From assembly GCA_905221125.1 (NCBI GenBank), contig CAJNBY010000024.1, positions 1 through 21,382 on the forward strand: DNA of 21,382 nt, read 5' to 3'. The DNA comes from a bacterium. Lineage in GTDB: Bacteria > Bacillota > Bacilli > Lactobacillales > Streptococcaceae. The translations under genes and the position numbers were made by a program. Position 1 is the stretch's first letter. Each line of letters begins with the position of its first letter. The notes under the pieces were generated by a model, which was not told the DNA's origin, made no database searches, and saw only the letters and a list, made by a program, of their open reading frames with translations. Shown here piece after piece: positions 1-7,719 of this stretch.

Positions 1-15
1 ACTATCGTAACCATG

Positions 16-48
16 CAAAAAAGCAACGGCAAATCCGTTGCTTTTTTT
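16..48 (-). terminator. Terminator after the yihY-like gene
   Basis: A 9-bp perfect stem (21-29 with 35-43, core GCAACGG/CCGTTGC) has a 5-nt loop. A-runs precede it and T-runs follow it, so it can serve as an intrinsic terminator on either strand. It lies about 40 nt past the stop of the minus-strand yihY-like gene. It may also end a gene on the plus strand to the left of the window. Confidence 0.8.
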
Positions 49-87
49 GGGACATAAGAGACTATTGTCCCAGGCTCATTTTTCTAA

Positions 88-948
88 TTATTCCATACCA
101 AACTTTGGATCTTTCAAACTCTGAACACTGGCATTAATTACCGCGCCGACAATCAAAATCTTAGCGATGAGAATAAACCAGAACATCATGACCACCACAA
201 CGATGGAACTGAAAAAACGGACGTCCACGAGGTGATTAACATAGTTGTTGACATAGACTGAAAAGATATTGAGTAGTAAGACCAGAGTCAACAAGACAAA
301 GGTGCTACCTGGCAATACATAGCGAATTCGTCGCACCTTAACATTGGGCAGGAAATAATAAAGCATGACCAAGATGGCAAAAATCAAGGCATAGACCAAG
401 GGGCCTGTCAGATCCTGCAGGTAATCAAAGAGAGAACTATCTGATTTCCAGTAACTTTTGATAAGGTTGAGGAGCATACGGCCAAAAACACTCAAAAATA
501 GAGCCAAGGCAAAGAGAATCTGCAAACCAAAACTGACAAACAAACTCATGAGCTGATGGGAAATCATTCCTCGATTTTTTGCTACTCCATAGGCTTTATT
601 AAAGGCTTTCTGCAGGAAATTCATGGATTTTGAAAAGGTCCAGAGGGCTGACAAAACCGCAAAACTCAATAAGCCCGTTGACGGTTGAGTCAGTACCTCT
701 GTAATAATCTTTGCGACCACATCATAAACCGTATCCGGCAAAAATTCATTGACAACCTTTAAAAAATTGGAAACTGGAATATGAAAATAGGGGAGGATGT
801 TGACCACCACCAAAAGCAAGGGAAAGATCGAAATCAACCAATAGTAGGCTACTGCGACACTGGTCAATTCACTATCTGAGGCTTGATAATAATGCAAAAA
901 AGCTTTTACTAAAGGCCTGTCTATCAGCTCTTTCCACCACTTCTTCAT
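88..948 (-). CDS. YihY/BrkB family inner-membrane protein (formerly 'ribonuclease BN')
   Basis: This is a 286-residue polytopic membrane protein with about six hydrophobic segments (near residues 38-60, 90-110, 135-160, 185-205, 215-235 and 245-270). The sequence reads as a member of the YihY/virulence factor BrkB family. Older annotations call it ribonuclease BN, but that activity belongs to an unrelated protein in E. coli; the real function is unknown and may be transport or envelope-related. A longer reading frame opens at a GTG at 963, but AAGGAG lies 6 nt before the ATG at 948, inside the extended reading, so the ATG start at 948 is preferred. A BOX element separates it from nhaP upstream, and no clear promoter of its own was seen, so read-through from nhaP is possible. 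Confidence 0.85.
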   Translation of the reverse strand: MKKWWKELIDRPLVKAFLHYYQASDSELTSVAVAYYWLISIFPLLLVVVNILPYFHIPVSNFLKVVNEFLPDTVYDVVAKIITEVLTQPSTGLLSFAVLSALWTFSKSMNFLQKAFNKAYGVAKNRGMISHQLMSLFVSFGLQILFALALFLSVFGRMLLNLIKSYWKSDSSLFDYLQDLTGPLVYALIFAILVMLYYFLPNVKVRRIRYVLPGSTFVLLTLVLLLNIFSVYVNNYVNHLVDVRFFSSIVVVVMMFWFILIAKILIVGAVINASVQSLKDPKFGME

Positions 949-972
949 GTCACACTCCTTCACTTACAATCT

Positions 973-1088
973 TATACTCAATGAAAATCAAAGAACAAAC
1001 TAGGAAGCTAGCCGCAGGTTGCTCAAAACACTGTTTTGAGGTTGCAGATAGAGCTGACGTGGTTTGAAGAGATTTTCGAAGAGTATTA
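973..1088 (-). repeat. BOX element, shortened form (116 bp)
   Basis: The sequence starts TATACTCAATGAAAATCAAA and ends TTTTCGAAGAGTATTA on the plus strand, the hallmark termini of the pneumococcal/mitis-group BOX repeat. The terminal sequences are complementary, so the RNA can fold into a long stem. It is about 37 nt shorter than the full copies at 12138 and 18082, lacking the internal ACTGACGAAGTCAGT hairpin part. By the published module naming the boxA end is at the higher coordinate. It fills most of the gap between nhaP and the yihY-like gene. Confidence 0.93.
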
Positions 1089-1089
1089 A

Positions 1090-3144
1090 CTAATTTCTTC
1101 TTACCAATTCCACCATATCATAAGGCAGGGTATTGGCAGCTTCCTTTAGAGAATAGTTCTCTAAGTTATTTACATTTTGTCGTAACTTCTTGGCGTACTT
1201 GGTCGTAATCAATCGTTTTTCTTCATATTCGAAAATCAACTTACGCTCCAGATAATAGCCTCTCAGCATTTCGTCGATATTGTTGGGTTTGACACGATTG
1301 ATAACCCGTTCGACAAAGGCACCACTGGTGATGATAGCTGTTTCACGGAGACGAGAATCCTGCATGAAGCTAATCAAGGAACTCTTATAAATCCCTTTTA
1401 GGTTCTCCAAACTTTCGATAATCATCTCTGTATTTTCTAGATAAAGCTCTGCAATTTGGTCATAGTCAAGGGCTCTGAGTTTCTGTGATTCTTCATTTTT
1501 CCAACTGCGGAAGGTCTTGCCAAAGGTAAATACTTCATGAAGGATAAAACGTAAAATCCGCAAGGAAACAAGGAAGTAATAGGTCAAACGTGAAGCAAAC
1601 TTGCGATTGATACCTTGTTCCATATTTTTCAAATAACGTTGGTAAACTCGATAAGCACGCTCACTCATCTTGCCTTCCTCGTAGGCTTGTTCCAGACCAT
1701 CACTTTCAATACTGAGGATAAGAAGTTTCAAGGCTTCCCAGTCTTCTTGAGCACCCTTATTTTCTTGACTCAGGATGAGATTTTCAATACGCCCATGATA
1801 ATTGTCAATAGCCGCATAGAGGGGAAGTTTATTTCTGGTATCTTCCAACTCTTTTTCCAACTCTATCGTTACATCGTTCAAAATGGCGATATGCATGAGA
1901 TAGTCCTTGCTTTCTTCCTGTTCATCAGAAAGATAAGGCAAGACCAAGAGACCTGTTAAAAAGCTGACAAGCGTCACACCTGCAACAAGGAAAAGCAAAA
2001 TTGGATATTCCTGCTCCAAATCACTTGGTATCAGAAGAATCGTAGCAATCGACACCGTTCCCTTGACACCTGAGAAGGTCAAGAGAAGCATATCCTTCAT
2101 ATACTTATTCAATTTTTTCTTGAGGCGTCGGGTCCTATAAGCATAATAGCCATAGATCATGACAAAACGAATGGCAAAGAGGACAAAGGTCAGGGCGACA
2201 AGAGATACCAGCAAGAGTAGAGGATTATAGATTGGATTGGTCAAGATAGGTTCTGCTATCATTTCCAACTCTATTCCCAAAATCACAAAGACAGAACCGT
2301 TGAGCATAAAGGTCACTGTATGCCAGACTGTCTCGGTCACTGTATCCACTTGGGCTTCGAGAAGCGTGATTTTCTTAAAACGACTTGCCTTTAAAATCCC
2401 CGCAACTACAACGGCAATAATCCCTGAAACGTGTACTTCTTCTGCTAAAAAGAAGGTCACCAGAGGCAAACTCAATTCTAATAAAAGTTCGCTGGCAATA
2501 TCCGTTGCGCGTACACTTAACAAAAAAGTATGGAGGAAACGATTGGTCATGGCTGTTAAAAAGCCAATCAGAAAACCGCCTAGAATTGAAAAGATGAGCG
2601 AGCTACCAGCTTGTCCAAGGGAAAAGGCTCCTGTTGTCCAAGCCGCCAAGGCAACTTGAAAGGCTACCAAGCCAGAGGCATCATTCAAGAGTCCTTCACC
2701 TTTGAGGATATTGGACACGCGCTTAGGAAAGCTAAAGCGCTCCGAAAGAGAGGCAAAGGCCACCAAGTCCGTAGGCCCAAGCGCAGCCCCAACAGCCAAA
2801 CAAGCCGCCAAGGGAAGACTGAGCCAAAGAAGATGAGCCAAACCACCCAAACTCAGGGTCGAGATAAAAATCACTGGAAATATGAGATAAACAATGATTC
2901 GCCAGTGTTTTAAAATAGCCGTAATATCCGCTTCCTCTGACTCTCGGAAAAGCAAGGGCCCGATAACCAGGGCCAAAAACAACTCCGTATTGAGATGAAA
3001 ATCGGTATTGGTTAAAAAGAGTCCAATCACAATTCCCAGAAGAATTTGCACCAAAGGGAGGGGCAAAAAGGGCAGGAGCTTATTGGTTGTACTTGAGACA
3101 ATCAAGACCAGTAAAAATAGGATGAGGTAAATCAGTAATTCCAC
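1090..3144 (-). CDS. nhaP: Na+/H+ antiporter, CPA1 family (NhaP/NhaK-like)
   Basis: This 684-residue protein has an N-terminal membrane domain of roughly 400 residues with about 12 hydrophobic segments, followed by a cytoplasmic tail of about 270 residues rich in charged helices. CPA1 signatures are visible: GPTDLVAF at 123-130 and GEGLLNDASG at 149-158, with the Asn-Asp pair (154-155) that carries the ion-binding acid in this family. Length and tail match the NhaK/YvgP type of Gram-positive antiporters more than short NhaP proteins. The expected role is proton-driven Na+ (or K+) export at the plasma membrane; the ion cannot be read from sequence. The start is GTG: TAAGGAGG, which includes the stop of the upstream gene, lies 6 nt before it. 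It is the last gene of a four-gene operon starting at ytqA. Confidence 0.9.
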   Translation of the reverse strand: MELLIYLILFLLVLIVSSTTNKLLPFLPLPLVQILLGIVIGLFLTNTDFHLNTELFLALVIGPLLFRESEEADITAILKHWRIIVYLIFPVIFISTLSLGGLAHLLWLSLPLAACLAVGAALGPTDLVAFASLSERFSFPKRVSNILKGEGLLNDASGLVAFQVALAAWTTGAFSLGQAGSSLIFSILGGFLIGFLTAMTNRFLHTFLLSVRATDIASELLLELSLPLVTFFLAEEVHVSGIIAVVVAGILKASRFKKITLLEAQVDTVTETVWHTVTFMLNGSVFVILGIELEMIAEPILTNPIYNPLLLLVSLVALTFVLFAIRFVMIYGYYAYRTRRLKKKLNKYMKDMLLLTFSGVKGTVSIATILLIPSDLEQEYPILLFLVAGVTLVSFLTGLLVLPYLSDEQEESKDYLMHIAILNDVTIELEKELEDTRNKLPLYAAIDNYHGRIENLILSQENKGAQEDWEALKLLILSIESDGLEQAYEEGKMSERAYRVYQRYLKNMEQGINRKFASRLTYYFLVSLRILRFILHEVFTFGKTFRSWKNEESQKLRALDYDQIAELYLENTEMIIESLENLKGIYKSSLISFMQDSRLRETAIITSGAFVERVINRVKPNNIDEMLRGYYLERKLIFEYEEKRLITTKYAKKLRQNVNNLENYSLKEAANTLPYDMVELVRRN

Positions 3145-3155
3145 GCAATTCCTCC

Positions 3156-3410
3156 TTAGTCTTTTTTACAACAGGATTCAAATATCTCCTTCTGCTCTTT
3201 GATTTTTTGATCAATCTTGGAACAGTCTTTGTGCTCAATTTTTCTCTGGCACCGTTCCATTTCAAGAGCTACTAATTTTTTCTTGATTTTAAGCATTTTT
3301 TTGCTCATATGCGCTTGGTCTAACACACCAACCGCACGTTCGTGGTGAGTAGACTCTACAAATTTCTGGCGCATGGTATCTAGCTTTTCACGTAGGTATT
3401 GTTTATCCAT
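3156..3410 (-). CDS. Small charged conserved-type protein, unknown function
   Basis: An 84-residue highly charged, mostly helical protein with no signal peptide or membrane segment. It has four cysteines, two of them adjacent near the C-terminus (SCCKKD), and Lys/Glu-rich helices that could form a coiled coil. I do not recognise a family. It is supported as a gene by its tight packing: its start overlaps the last 8 nt of mnmM, and its stop overlaps the ribosome binding site of nhaP 11 nt before that start. A weak GAGAGA upstream suggests translation coupled to mnmM. Its neighbours suggest only co-expression, not a function. Confidence 0.75.
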   Translation of the reverse strand: MDKQYLREKLDTMRQKFVESTHHERAVGVLDQAHMSKKMLKIKKKLVALEMERCQRKIEHKDCSKIDQKIKEQKEIFESCCKKD

Positions 3411-3960
3411 GTCTATATCTCTCTAATTTTTCAATCATCACTAAAAATGGTGGATTGTTGACTTGATTTAAAGTTCGATAAATGGCAGCTGTGTACTCTT
3501 GTTGGTTCAACTGGCTAACAAAATTCAAGACAGCATCCCTCTCGAGGTCGCCACCTTCATGACCATAGTAGATCATAATGGCTATCCGTCCACCTTTGAC
3601 AAGTAAGTCACACAACTTTTCTAAGGCTTCAATGGTAGTCTGAGGTTGGGTAATGACAGATTTATCAGCTGACGGCAGATAACCCAGATTAAAAATCCCT
3701 GCCTTGGCTTCTGTCACAAACTGGTCCAGTGTCTCATGGCCTTGCAAGATTAACTGGGCATTTGCCATTCCAGCCTGGTCCAAACGCTCTTGGGTCTTTT
3801 CCAAGGCTTGTTCCTGAATATCAAAGGCATAGACTTGCTTAGCTAGCTTGGCTAGAAAAAGCGTGTCATGACCATTTCCCATGGTCGCATCCACTACGAT
3901 ATCATCCTGAGTCACGACCTCAGCCAAAAAATCATGTGCCATTTCAAGTGGTCTTTTCAT
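3403..3960 (-). CDS. mnmM: tRNA U34 methyltransferase MnmM (YtqB family)
   Basis: This 185-residue Rossmann-fold class I methyltransferase has SAM motif I, DATMGNGHDT at residues 24-33, and the acidic Asp47 after strand 2 (YAFDIQ). It matches the YtqB / 'rRNA methylase' family (Pfam PF06962 by recall), now known in Bacillus and Staphylococcus as MnmM. MnmM transfers the methyl group that completes 5-methylaminomethyl-(2-thio)uridine at the tRNA wobble position. CAGGAG lies 7-8 nt before the ATG. Its first 17 nt overlap the end of ytqA, so the two are translated together. This pairing is the same as in Bacillus and supports a shared tRNA-modification role. Function is from family knowledge. 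Confidence 0.88.
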   Translation of the reverse strand: MKRPLEMAHDFLAEVVTQDDIVVDATMGNGHDTLFLAKLAKQVYAFDIQEQALEKTQERLDQAGMANAQLILQGHETLDQFVTEAKAGIFNLGYLPSADKSVITQPQTTIEALEKLCDLLVKGGRIAIMIYYGHEGGDLERDAVLNFVSQLNQQEYTAAIYRTLNQVNNPPFLVMIEKLERYRHG

Positions 3961-4891
3961 TATTAAACTCCTGTTTTACAGCCTTGCATCCTTGAACGCT
4001 TCCACGGCGTCGCATTTCAGTTTCAATAGCATTTAGCACTTCCCATTTATTGAGGCTCCACATGGGACCAATCAGCATATCTCTTGGCGCATCTCCTGTG
4101 ATTCGGTGGATGACAATATGTTTGGGAATAATTTCCAGTTGGTCACAGATGACCTTAACATATTCGTCCTGACTCATCAACTGCAAACGACCCTCGTGGT
4201 AATCCCGCTGCATACGCGTATTGGTCATCAAGTGAAGCAAATGCAGTTTAATTCCTTGAATATCGTTATCCGTTACACAGCGACGGACATTTTCGACCAT
4301 CATCTCATGAGTCTCACCAGGAAGTCCATTGATCAAATGTGAAACAATCTCAATCTTGGGATACTTTCTCAAACGCTTGACCGTTTCCACGTACAATTCA
4401 TAGGAATGAGCCCGGTTAATCAGGTCAGAGGTAGCTTCATAAGTGGTCTGCAAGCCCAATTCAACTGTCACATGCATGCGCTCCGATAACTCAGCCAAAT
4501 ATTTGATAGTTTCGTCTGGTAAACAGTCTGGCCGCGTTCCAATATTGATTCCTACTACACCTGGCTCATTGATTGCCTGCTCGTAACGTTCCCGGATGAC
4601 TTCCACCTTTTCATGGGTGTTGGTAAAATTTTGAAAATAAACTAGATACTTCTGAACATCTGGCCACTTGCGGTGCATAAAGTCAATTTCCTTATAAAAT
4701 TGCTCACGGATAGGCGCATCTGGTGCTACGATAGCATCTCCAGACCCTGAAACCGTACAAAAAGTACAACCCCCATGAGCCACCGTTCCATCACGATTGG
4801 GACAGTCAAATCCCGCATCAATAGGGACTTTAAAAGTCTTTTCTCCAAATAGTTTTCGATAATAATCATTCAAGGTATTATAAGATTTCAT
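3944..4891 (-). CDS. ytqA: Radical SAM protein, YtqA/TIGR01212 family, tRNA wobble-uridine modification
   Basis: With the start used here it has 315 residues, the usual length of the family. It carries a radical SAM cluster motif CX11CX2C at Cys30, Cys42 and Cys45 (DCPNRDGTVAHGGCTFC) and an Elp3-like core. The family neighbours mnmM in many Firmicutes. From memory, YtqA has been renamed MnmL and proposed to convert cmnm5U to nm5U before MnmM methylates it; treat that step as literature recall. The open frame reaches 5068, but the extra N-terminal residues do not resemble the family, and an extended promoter (TTGAGA, 17 nt, TGT-TATAAT) lies at 4899-4927. The conserved MKSYNTL start at 4891 falls on the predicted transcription start, so the mRNA may be leaderless. 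Confidence 0.88.
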   Translation of the reverse strand: MKSYNTLNDYYRKLFGEKTFKVPIDAGFDCPNRDGTVAHGGCTFCTVSGSGDAIVAPDAPIREQFYKEIDFMHRKWPDVQKYLVYFQNFTNTHEKVEVIRERYEQAINEPGVVGINIGTRPDCLPDETIKYLAELSERMHVTVELGLQTTYEATSDLINRAHSYELYVETVKRLRKYPKIEIVSHLINGLPGETHEMMVENVRRCVTDNDIQGIKLHLLHLMTNTRMQRDYHEGRLQLMSQDEYVKVICDQLEIIPKHIVIHRITGDAPRDMLIGPMWSLNKWEVLNAIETEMRRRGSVQGCKAVKQEFNNEKTT

Positions 4892-4898
4892 AACTTTC

Positions 4899-4927
4899 AT
4901 TATAACAAAAATCACCCACAATCTCAA
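4899..4927 (-). promoter_or_regulatory. Promoter of the ytqA-mnmM-nhaP operon
   Basis: On the minus strand a TTGAGA -35 (4927-4922), a 17-nt spacer and a TATAAT -10 (4904-4899) with an upstream TG extension form a near-consensus SigA promoter. The ATG at 4891 begins 7 nt after the -10, so transcription would start at or one base before the start codon. Confidence 0.75.
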
Positions 4928-4982
4928 AAGCCTGACTTTCCTATAAATTCCTCTGTTTCTCGTTTCCTTTAGGCATTTTTTA

Positions 4983-4991
4983 TGATACAAT
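4983..4991 (+). promoter_or_regulatory. Extended -10 promoter of the DUF3397 gene
   Basis: TGATACAAT is an extended -10 (TG-n-TACAAT). No good -35 is visible at 16-18 nt upstream. The ATG at 4998 begins exactly 6 nt after the -10, which puts the transcription start on the start codon. Confidence 0.55.
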
Positions 4992-4997
4992 ATGGGT

Positions 4998-5351
4998 ATG
5001 ATTTTAATGAAATTAGCATCTATTTTATTATTGATACTGACTTTAGTAGTCTGCATCATCATAACCAAACTTTTTAGATTAAAAAAACTAGGACGAAACT
5101 TTGCGGATCTGGCTTTTCCAGTCTTGGTATTTGAATATTACCTGATCACAGCTAAAACCTTTCCCCATAATTTCCTTCCTAGACTGGGCCTAGCCCTCTC
5201 AGTCCTAGCTATCATCCTCGTTTTTTTCTTCCTTTTAAAAAAACGTAGCTTTTACTATCCTAAATTCATCAAATTCTTCTGGCGTGCAGGATTCTTATTG
5301 ACCCTTGTCATGTATATCGAAATGATTGTTGAATTGATGGCTCAGAAATAA
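4998..5351 (+). CDS. DUF3397 family small membrane protein
   Basis: This protein of 117 residues has four hydrophobic segments (near residues 3-22, 40-55, 62-82 and 92-112) and a basic loop before the last. It resembles DUF3397 proteins, which occur throughout streptococci and have no known function. It is the only plus-strand gene in the window. The frame is also open from an ATG at 4992, but that codon abuts the -10 box and would lie upstream of the transcription start; ATGs at 4998 and 5007 are the candidates, neither with a Shine-Dalgarno sequence. The first fits a leaderless transcript. It diverges from ytqA and converges with the LiaF-like gene, sharing a terminator with it. Confidence 0.82.
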   Translation: MILMKLASILLLILTLVVCIIITKLFRLKKLGRNFADLAFPVLVFEYYLITAKTFPHNFLPRLGLALSVLAIILVFFFLLKKRSFYYPKFIKFFWRAGFLLTLVMYIEMIVELMAQK

Positions 5352-5363
5352 AAAAATAAAATC

Positions 5364-5410
5364 GAAAACACCTCAATCAAACTAAAATACAATGATTGAA
5401 GTGTTTTTCT
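5364..5410. terminator. Bidirectional terminator between convergent genes
   Basis: A long stem pairs AACAC-C-TCAATCA (about 5367-5379) with TGATTGA-A-GTGTT (about 5393-5406), with one mismatch. A-rich sequence lies on the left and TTTTTCTTT on the right. It lies between the stop codons of the plus-strand DUF3397 gene and the minus-strand gene at 5432, and can stop both. Confidence 0.75.
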
Positions 5411-5431
5411 TTATATCTTTTTTAACAATTC

Positions 5432-5740
5432 TTATTTTCCTTCTTTATCAGGAAATAGATAACCAATCCCTACACAAGCTAGGACACCTGCTCCAATCAC
5501 CAAGCCACTTGAAATTGGCAACAGATCCAAAATTGCATTCGCAATGATAAAAGCTATAATCAAACACATCAGACTAGCCTTATAGTCCTTTTTCAAAAGA
5601 TTCTCTAGAGTGAAAAAGAGGAATAAACCTACCGGAATCAGTGACCAGAGATTGACATCCAAACTTGGCCAGCCTACAGAACCAAAATACAATACCGTCG
5701 CTGCTGCTACTAAAAATACAATCCCAAATAATTTTTTCAT
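5432..5740 (-). CDS. Small membrane protein with LiaF-like transmembrane region
   Basis: A 102-residue protein made almost entirely of four hydrophobic segments (near residues 3-20, 30-46, 56-73 and 78-94), with a short charged tail (FPDKEGK). The pattern of helices resembles the membrane part of LiaF/DUF5668-type proteins, but the cytoplasmic C-terminal domain of true LiaF is absent. Function is unknown. The start is supported by GGAG 8 nt before the ATG. A promoter-like TTGTTC/TATAAT pair lies about 80 nt upstream. It stands alone between the tRNA gene and the convergent DUF3397 gene. Confidence 0.75.
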   Translation of the reverse strand: MKKLFGIVFLVAAATVLYFGSVGWPSLDVNLWSLIPVGLFLFFTLENLLKKDYKASLMCLIIAFIIANAILDLLPISSGLVIGAGVLACVGIGYLFPDKEGK

Positions 5741-5812
5741 TTCTTTATCTCCAATTTCTTTTTAGGAACTTAAGTTGTCTAATACTGCCCCCTCACGTCC
5801 CTTACGAAAAAC

Positions 5813-5841
5813 ATTATAACAGAGGAGTTTATCAAGAACAA
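5813..5841 (-). promoter_or_regulatory. Probable promoter of the LiaF-like gene
   Basis: On the minus strand TTGTTC (5841-5836) and TATAAT (5818-5813) are separated by 17 nt. The predicted leader is about 65 nt. The -10 is perfect, the -35 matches only its first half. Confidence 0.5.
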
Positions 5842-5895
5842 GGCCTTTTGCCTATCTGGTCTAAATATAAGTCTAAGTGGTTCAATAGTTAAGAT

Positions 5896-5933
5896 AAAAT
5901 AAAATAAAAAGAAACCCAGTAGAATGAGCTTCT
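5896..5933 (-). terminator. Terminator of tRNA-Thr
   Basis: Nine pairs including two G-U (5925-5933 with 5910-5918) close a 6-nt loop. On the minus strand they are followed by a long T-rich run (TTTTTATTTTATTTT). It begins 7 nt after the tRNA 3' end. Confidence 0.7.
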
Positions 5934-5939
5934 TCACTT

Positions 5940-6012
5940 TGCCGATTGCAGGGATCGAACCTGTGACCTTCGCGTTACGAGTGCGGTGCTCTACCAACTG
6001 AGCTAAATCGGC
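5940..6012 (-). tRNA. tRNA-Thr (anticodon CGU)
   Basis: The 73-nt minus-strand cloverleaf has acceptor stem GCCGATT/AATCGGC with discriminator A, D arm GCTC-AGTTGGTA-GAGC, anticodon loop CTCGTAA and T arm with GTTCGATCC. The anticodon CGT reads ACG threonine codons. The 3' CCA is not encoded. In the anticodon arm, pair 27-43 (C/A) and pair 31-39 (A/C) do not match; the 27-43 mismatch is, as I recall it, also present in E. coli thrW. It has its own promoter and terminator. Confidence 0.95.
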
Positions 6013-6024
6013 TATTACACTTAC

Positions 6025-6052
6025 AGTATAGCACTTTGAGAATAGATGTCAA
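6025..6052 (-). promoter_or_regulatory. Promoter of tRNA-Thr
   Basis: A perfect TTGACA (6052-6047) and TATACT (6030-6025) are separated by 16 nt, ending 13 nt before the mature tRNA 5' end. Confidence 0.85.
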
Positions 6053-6070
6053 GGAATTTTCATCTCTATT

Positions 6071-6099
6071 TAAAAAAGCCTGTCCTGAGACAAGGCTTT
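6071..6099 (-). terminator. Terminator of the ABC-2 exporter operon
   Basis: On the minus strand AAAGCCTTGTC pairs with GACAGGCTTT across a TCAG loop, with one bulged T, followed by a run of six T. It starts 14 nt after the last permease stop. Confidence 0.85.
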
Positions 6100-6112
6100 G
6101 AGTTTTTTCAAC

Positions 6113-6898
6113 TTAAGAACCTGCACTTTCGTAGGAATTCAAGCCCCTATCCCAGAGTTTTAGGGAGATACCAAAGAAAACGAGGGAAATCAACATCAAA
6201 CCTCCGATATTAAAGATCACATCCTTGTCCTGCAAGAAATAACTAGCAGGATAGTAGGCCGTAAAAGCAAAAGGGACGATAAAGCTAATCAACCAACGAA
6301 GAGCTGAATTGTAAATCGAAATGGGATACTTGGCAAAATCATTGAACATATAGAAAATGTAAATCATGGCTCCTGATTGCTTGGTCCAAAAAGCAATACT
6401 AGCTGTCGCGATTTTCAAGGAAGTATAAATCAAGGTCGCAAAAGGAATACAAACTAGGAAAAGCAGGAATTTTGGAAAAGTCCAAGCAATGCTGGTCACT
6501 GTTGTTCCCAGTAGGATACCACCGACCAAGAGTTCCCCCAGAGCATCAATCTGAAAGGTCTCAACTAGGATGTGAAAGAGAGGATTGATAGGACGAGTCA
6601 GATACTTGTCAAACTCCCCTTTTCGGACTAGGCGTTGCCCTAGCGCCCAGAGATTGTCAAAAAAGAGATGATCCAGTCCCTTAGGAATCAAGGAAAATCC
6701 ATAGATAAAAGCAATTTCTTGAAAAGTCCAACCTTCTAGGGATGGAATGTGTTGAAAAATGACATTGAGAAACAAGAGATTCAAGCCTTGAGTTAGAAAA
6801 ACTCCCAGCACACCAACCATAAAATCAATCTTATATTCCATGATTTGTTTGATGTATTGTCTGATAAAAATCAGATGCATGCGTTGATATTTTTTCAT
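6113..6898 (-). CDS. ABC-2 family exporter permease (second permease)
   Basis: A 261-residue protein with six predicted membrane segments and a charged, basic N-terminus. It resembles the ABC-2 permease family Pfam PF06182 (formerly DUF990), whose members usually come as two permeases next to one ATPase, as here. It presumably forms the membrane pore of a heteromeric exporter with the upstream permease. The substrate cannot be predicted. GGGAGG lies 5 nt before the ATG, and the start is 1 nt after the stop of the upstream gene, so translation is coupled. A strong terminator follows. Confidence 0.85.
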   Translation of the reverse strand: MKKYQRMHLIFIRQYIKQIMEYKIDFMVGVLGVFLTQGLNLLFLNVIFQHIPSLEGWTFQEIAFIYGFSLIPKGLDHLFFDNLWALGQRLVRKGEFDKYLTRPINPLFHILVETFQIDALGELLVGGILLGTTVTSIAWTFPKFLLFLVCIPFATLIYTSLKIATASIAFWTKQSGAMIYIFYMFNDFAKYPISIYNSALRWLISFIVPFAFTAYYPASYFLQDKDVIFNIGGLMLISLVFFGISLKLWDRGLNSYESAGS

Positions 6899-6899
6899 A

Positions 6900-7718
6900 C
6901 TAACCTCCCTGAATGGTAATAAAGGACTGGACTCGTTTCCAAATCAACTGAGACAAGCCCACCATCACTAAGAGCCAGAAGAATTGCAAAGCGAGTGCCT
7001 GAAGAATCTGATTAGTATCGTATTTCCCAACAATGATCATAACCGGAGTATAAATCAAGGATGAAAAAGGCAAGAAGGAGAGAATATCTGCAACGACCTT
7101 CGGAAAGAAAGCCAAGGGAATCAAACTTCCTGACATAAAGGCCACTAAGGAAGTCTTGAGTAGATTGGAACCCCAAAGATTTTTAAAGACAAAGGCTGAA
7201 AAACCAAAGCAGATATTAAAGAAAAAGTTAATCAGATAGGCCAGCGTCAAGCTAAAAAGATAAAGGACAGTTAAGGCTAGCACTTCTACAATGCCTTGCC
7301 CAGATAAGATTTTCATCAAAACAATGACACTTAAAAATGGCAGTCCAACGCTAATAAAAATCAACCACTTGGAACCAAGTTCTGTGAAAAGATAAGAGGC
7401 CGCAAAATGCACTGGTCGCAGCAAGCGCATGATAATGGATCCATCCTTAACCTCCTCCCCAATCATAAAGGAAGAATCTGACTTGGTCAACAGATTAGTC
7501 ACAAAACTCATGATGATATAGAGGGTGATATCTGCCATGCTGAATCCCTGAATCAAGGACTCTTGCGAGGAATCAAAGACAGCCTTCCAGAGATAGAAAG
7601 CCACAAAGGCTCCCATGACATCACCAATCCGATAAAGAAGAAAATTGACTCGATAGGTGATCAACTCCTGAATCCCTGCATTGATAAAGGGTTTATAACG
7701 TCTCCACAATTTGACCAT
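6900..7718 (-). CDS. ABC-2 family exporter permease (first permease)
   Basis: A 272-residue polytopic protein with about six hydrophobic segments, of the same ABC-2 (PF06182-like) type as the next gene; both start with a basic stretch and an early helix ending in YRIGDV or KIDFMV. The open frame extends upstream to 7760, inside the ATPase gene, but AAGGAG lies 7 nt before the ATG at 7718 and the MVKLWRRYKP start fits the family. That ATG is 1 nt after the ATPase stop, and the AAGGAG is formed by the last codons of the ATPase. The role is as one half of the exporter's membrane part; substrate unknown. Confidence 0.85.
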   Translation of the reverse strand: MVKLWRRYKPFINAGIQELITYRVNFLLYRIGDVMGAFVAFYLWKAVFDSSQESLIQGFSMADITLYIIMSFVTNLLTKSDSSFMIGEEVKDGSIIMRLLRPVHFAASYLFTELGSKWLIFISVGLPFLSVIVLMKILSGQGIVEVLALTVLYLFSLTLAYLINFFFNICFGFSAFVFKNLWGSNLLKTSLVAFMSGSLIPLAFFPKVVADILSFLPFSSLIYTPVMIIVGKYDTNQILQALALQFFWLLVMVGLSQLIWKRVQSFITIQGG

Positions 7719-7719
7719 C

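Noticed and set aside
88..963. Longer version of the yihY-like gene starting at GTG 963
   Set aside because: A Shine-Dalgarno AAGGAG lies inside the extension, at ideal distance from the ATG at 948.
3944..5068. 374-codon version of ytqA
   Set aside because: The extra N-terminus is unlike the family, overlaps the divergent DUF3397 gene and its promoter, and lies upstream of the strong promoter at 4899-4927.
5779..5997. 72-codon minus-strand ORF overlapping tRNA-Thr
   Set aside because: It runs through the tRNA sequence and its terminator. The tRNA has a clear cloverleaf with promoter, so the ORF is a by-product.
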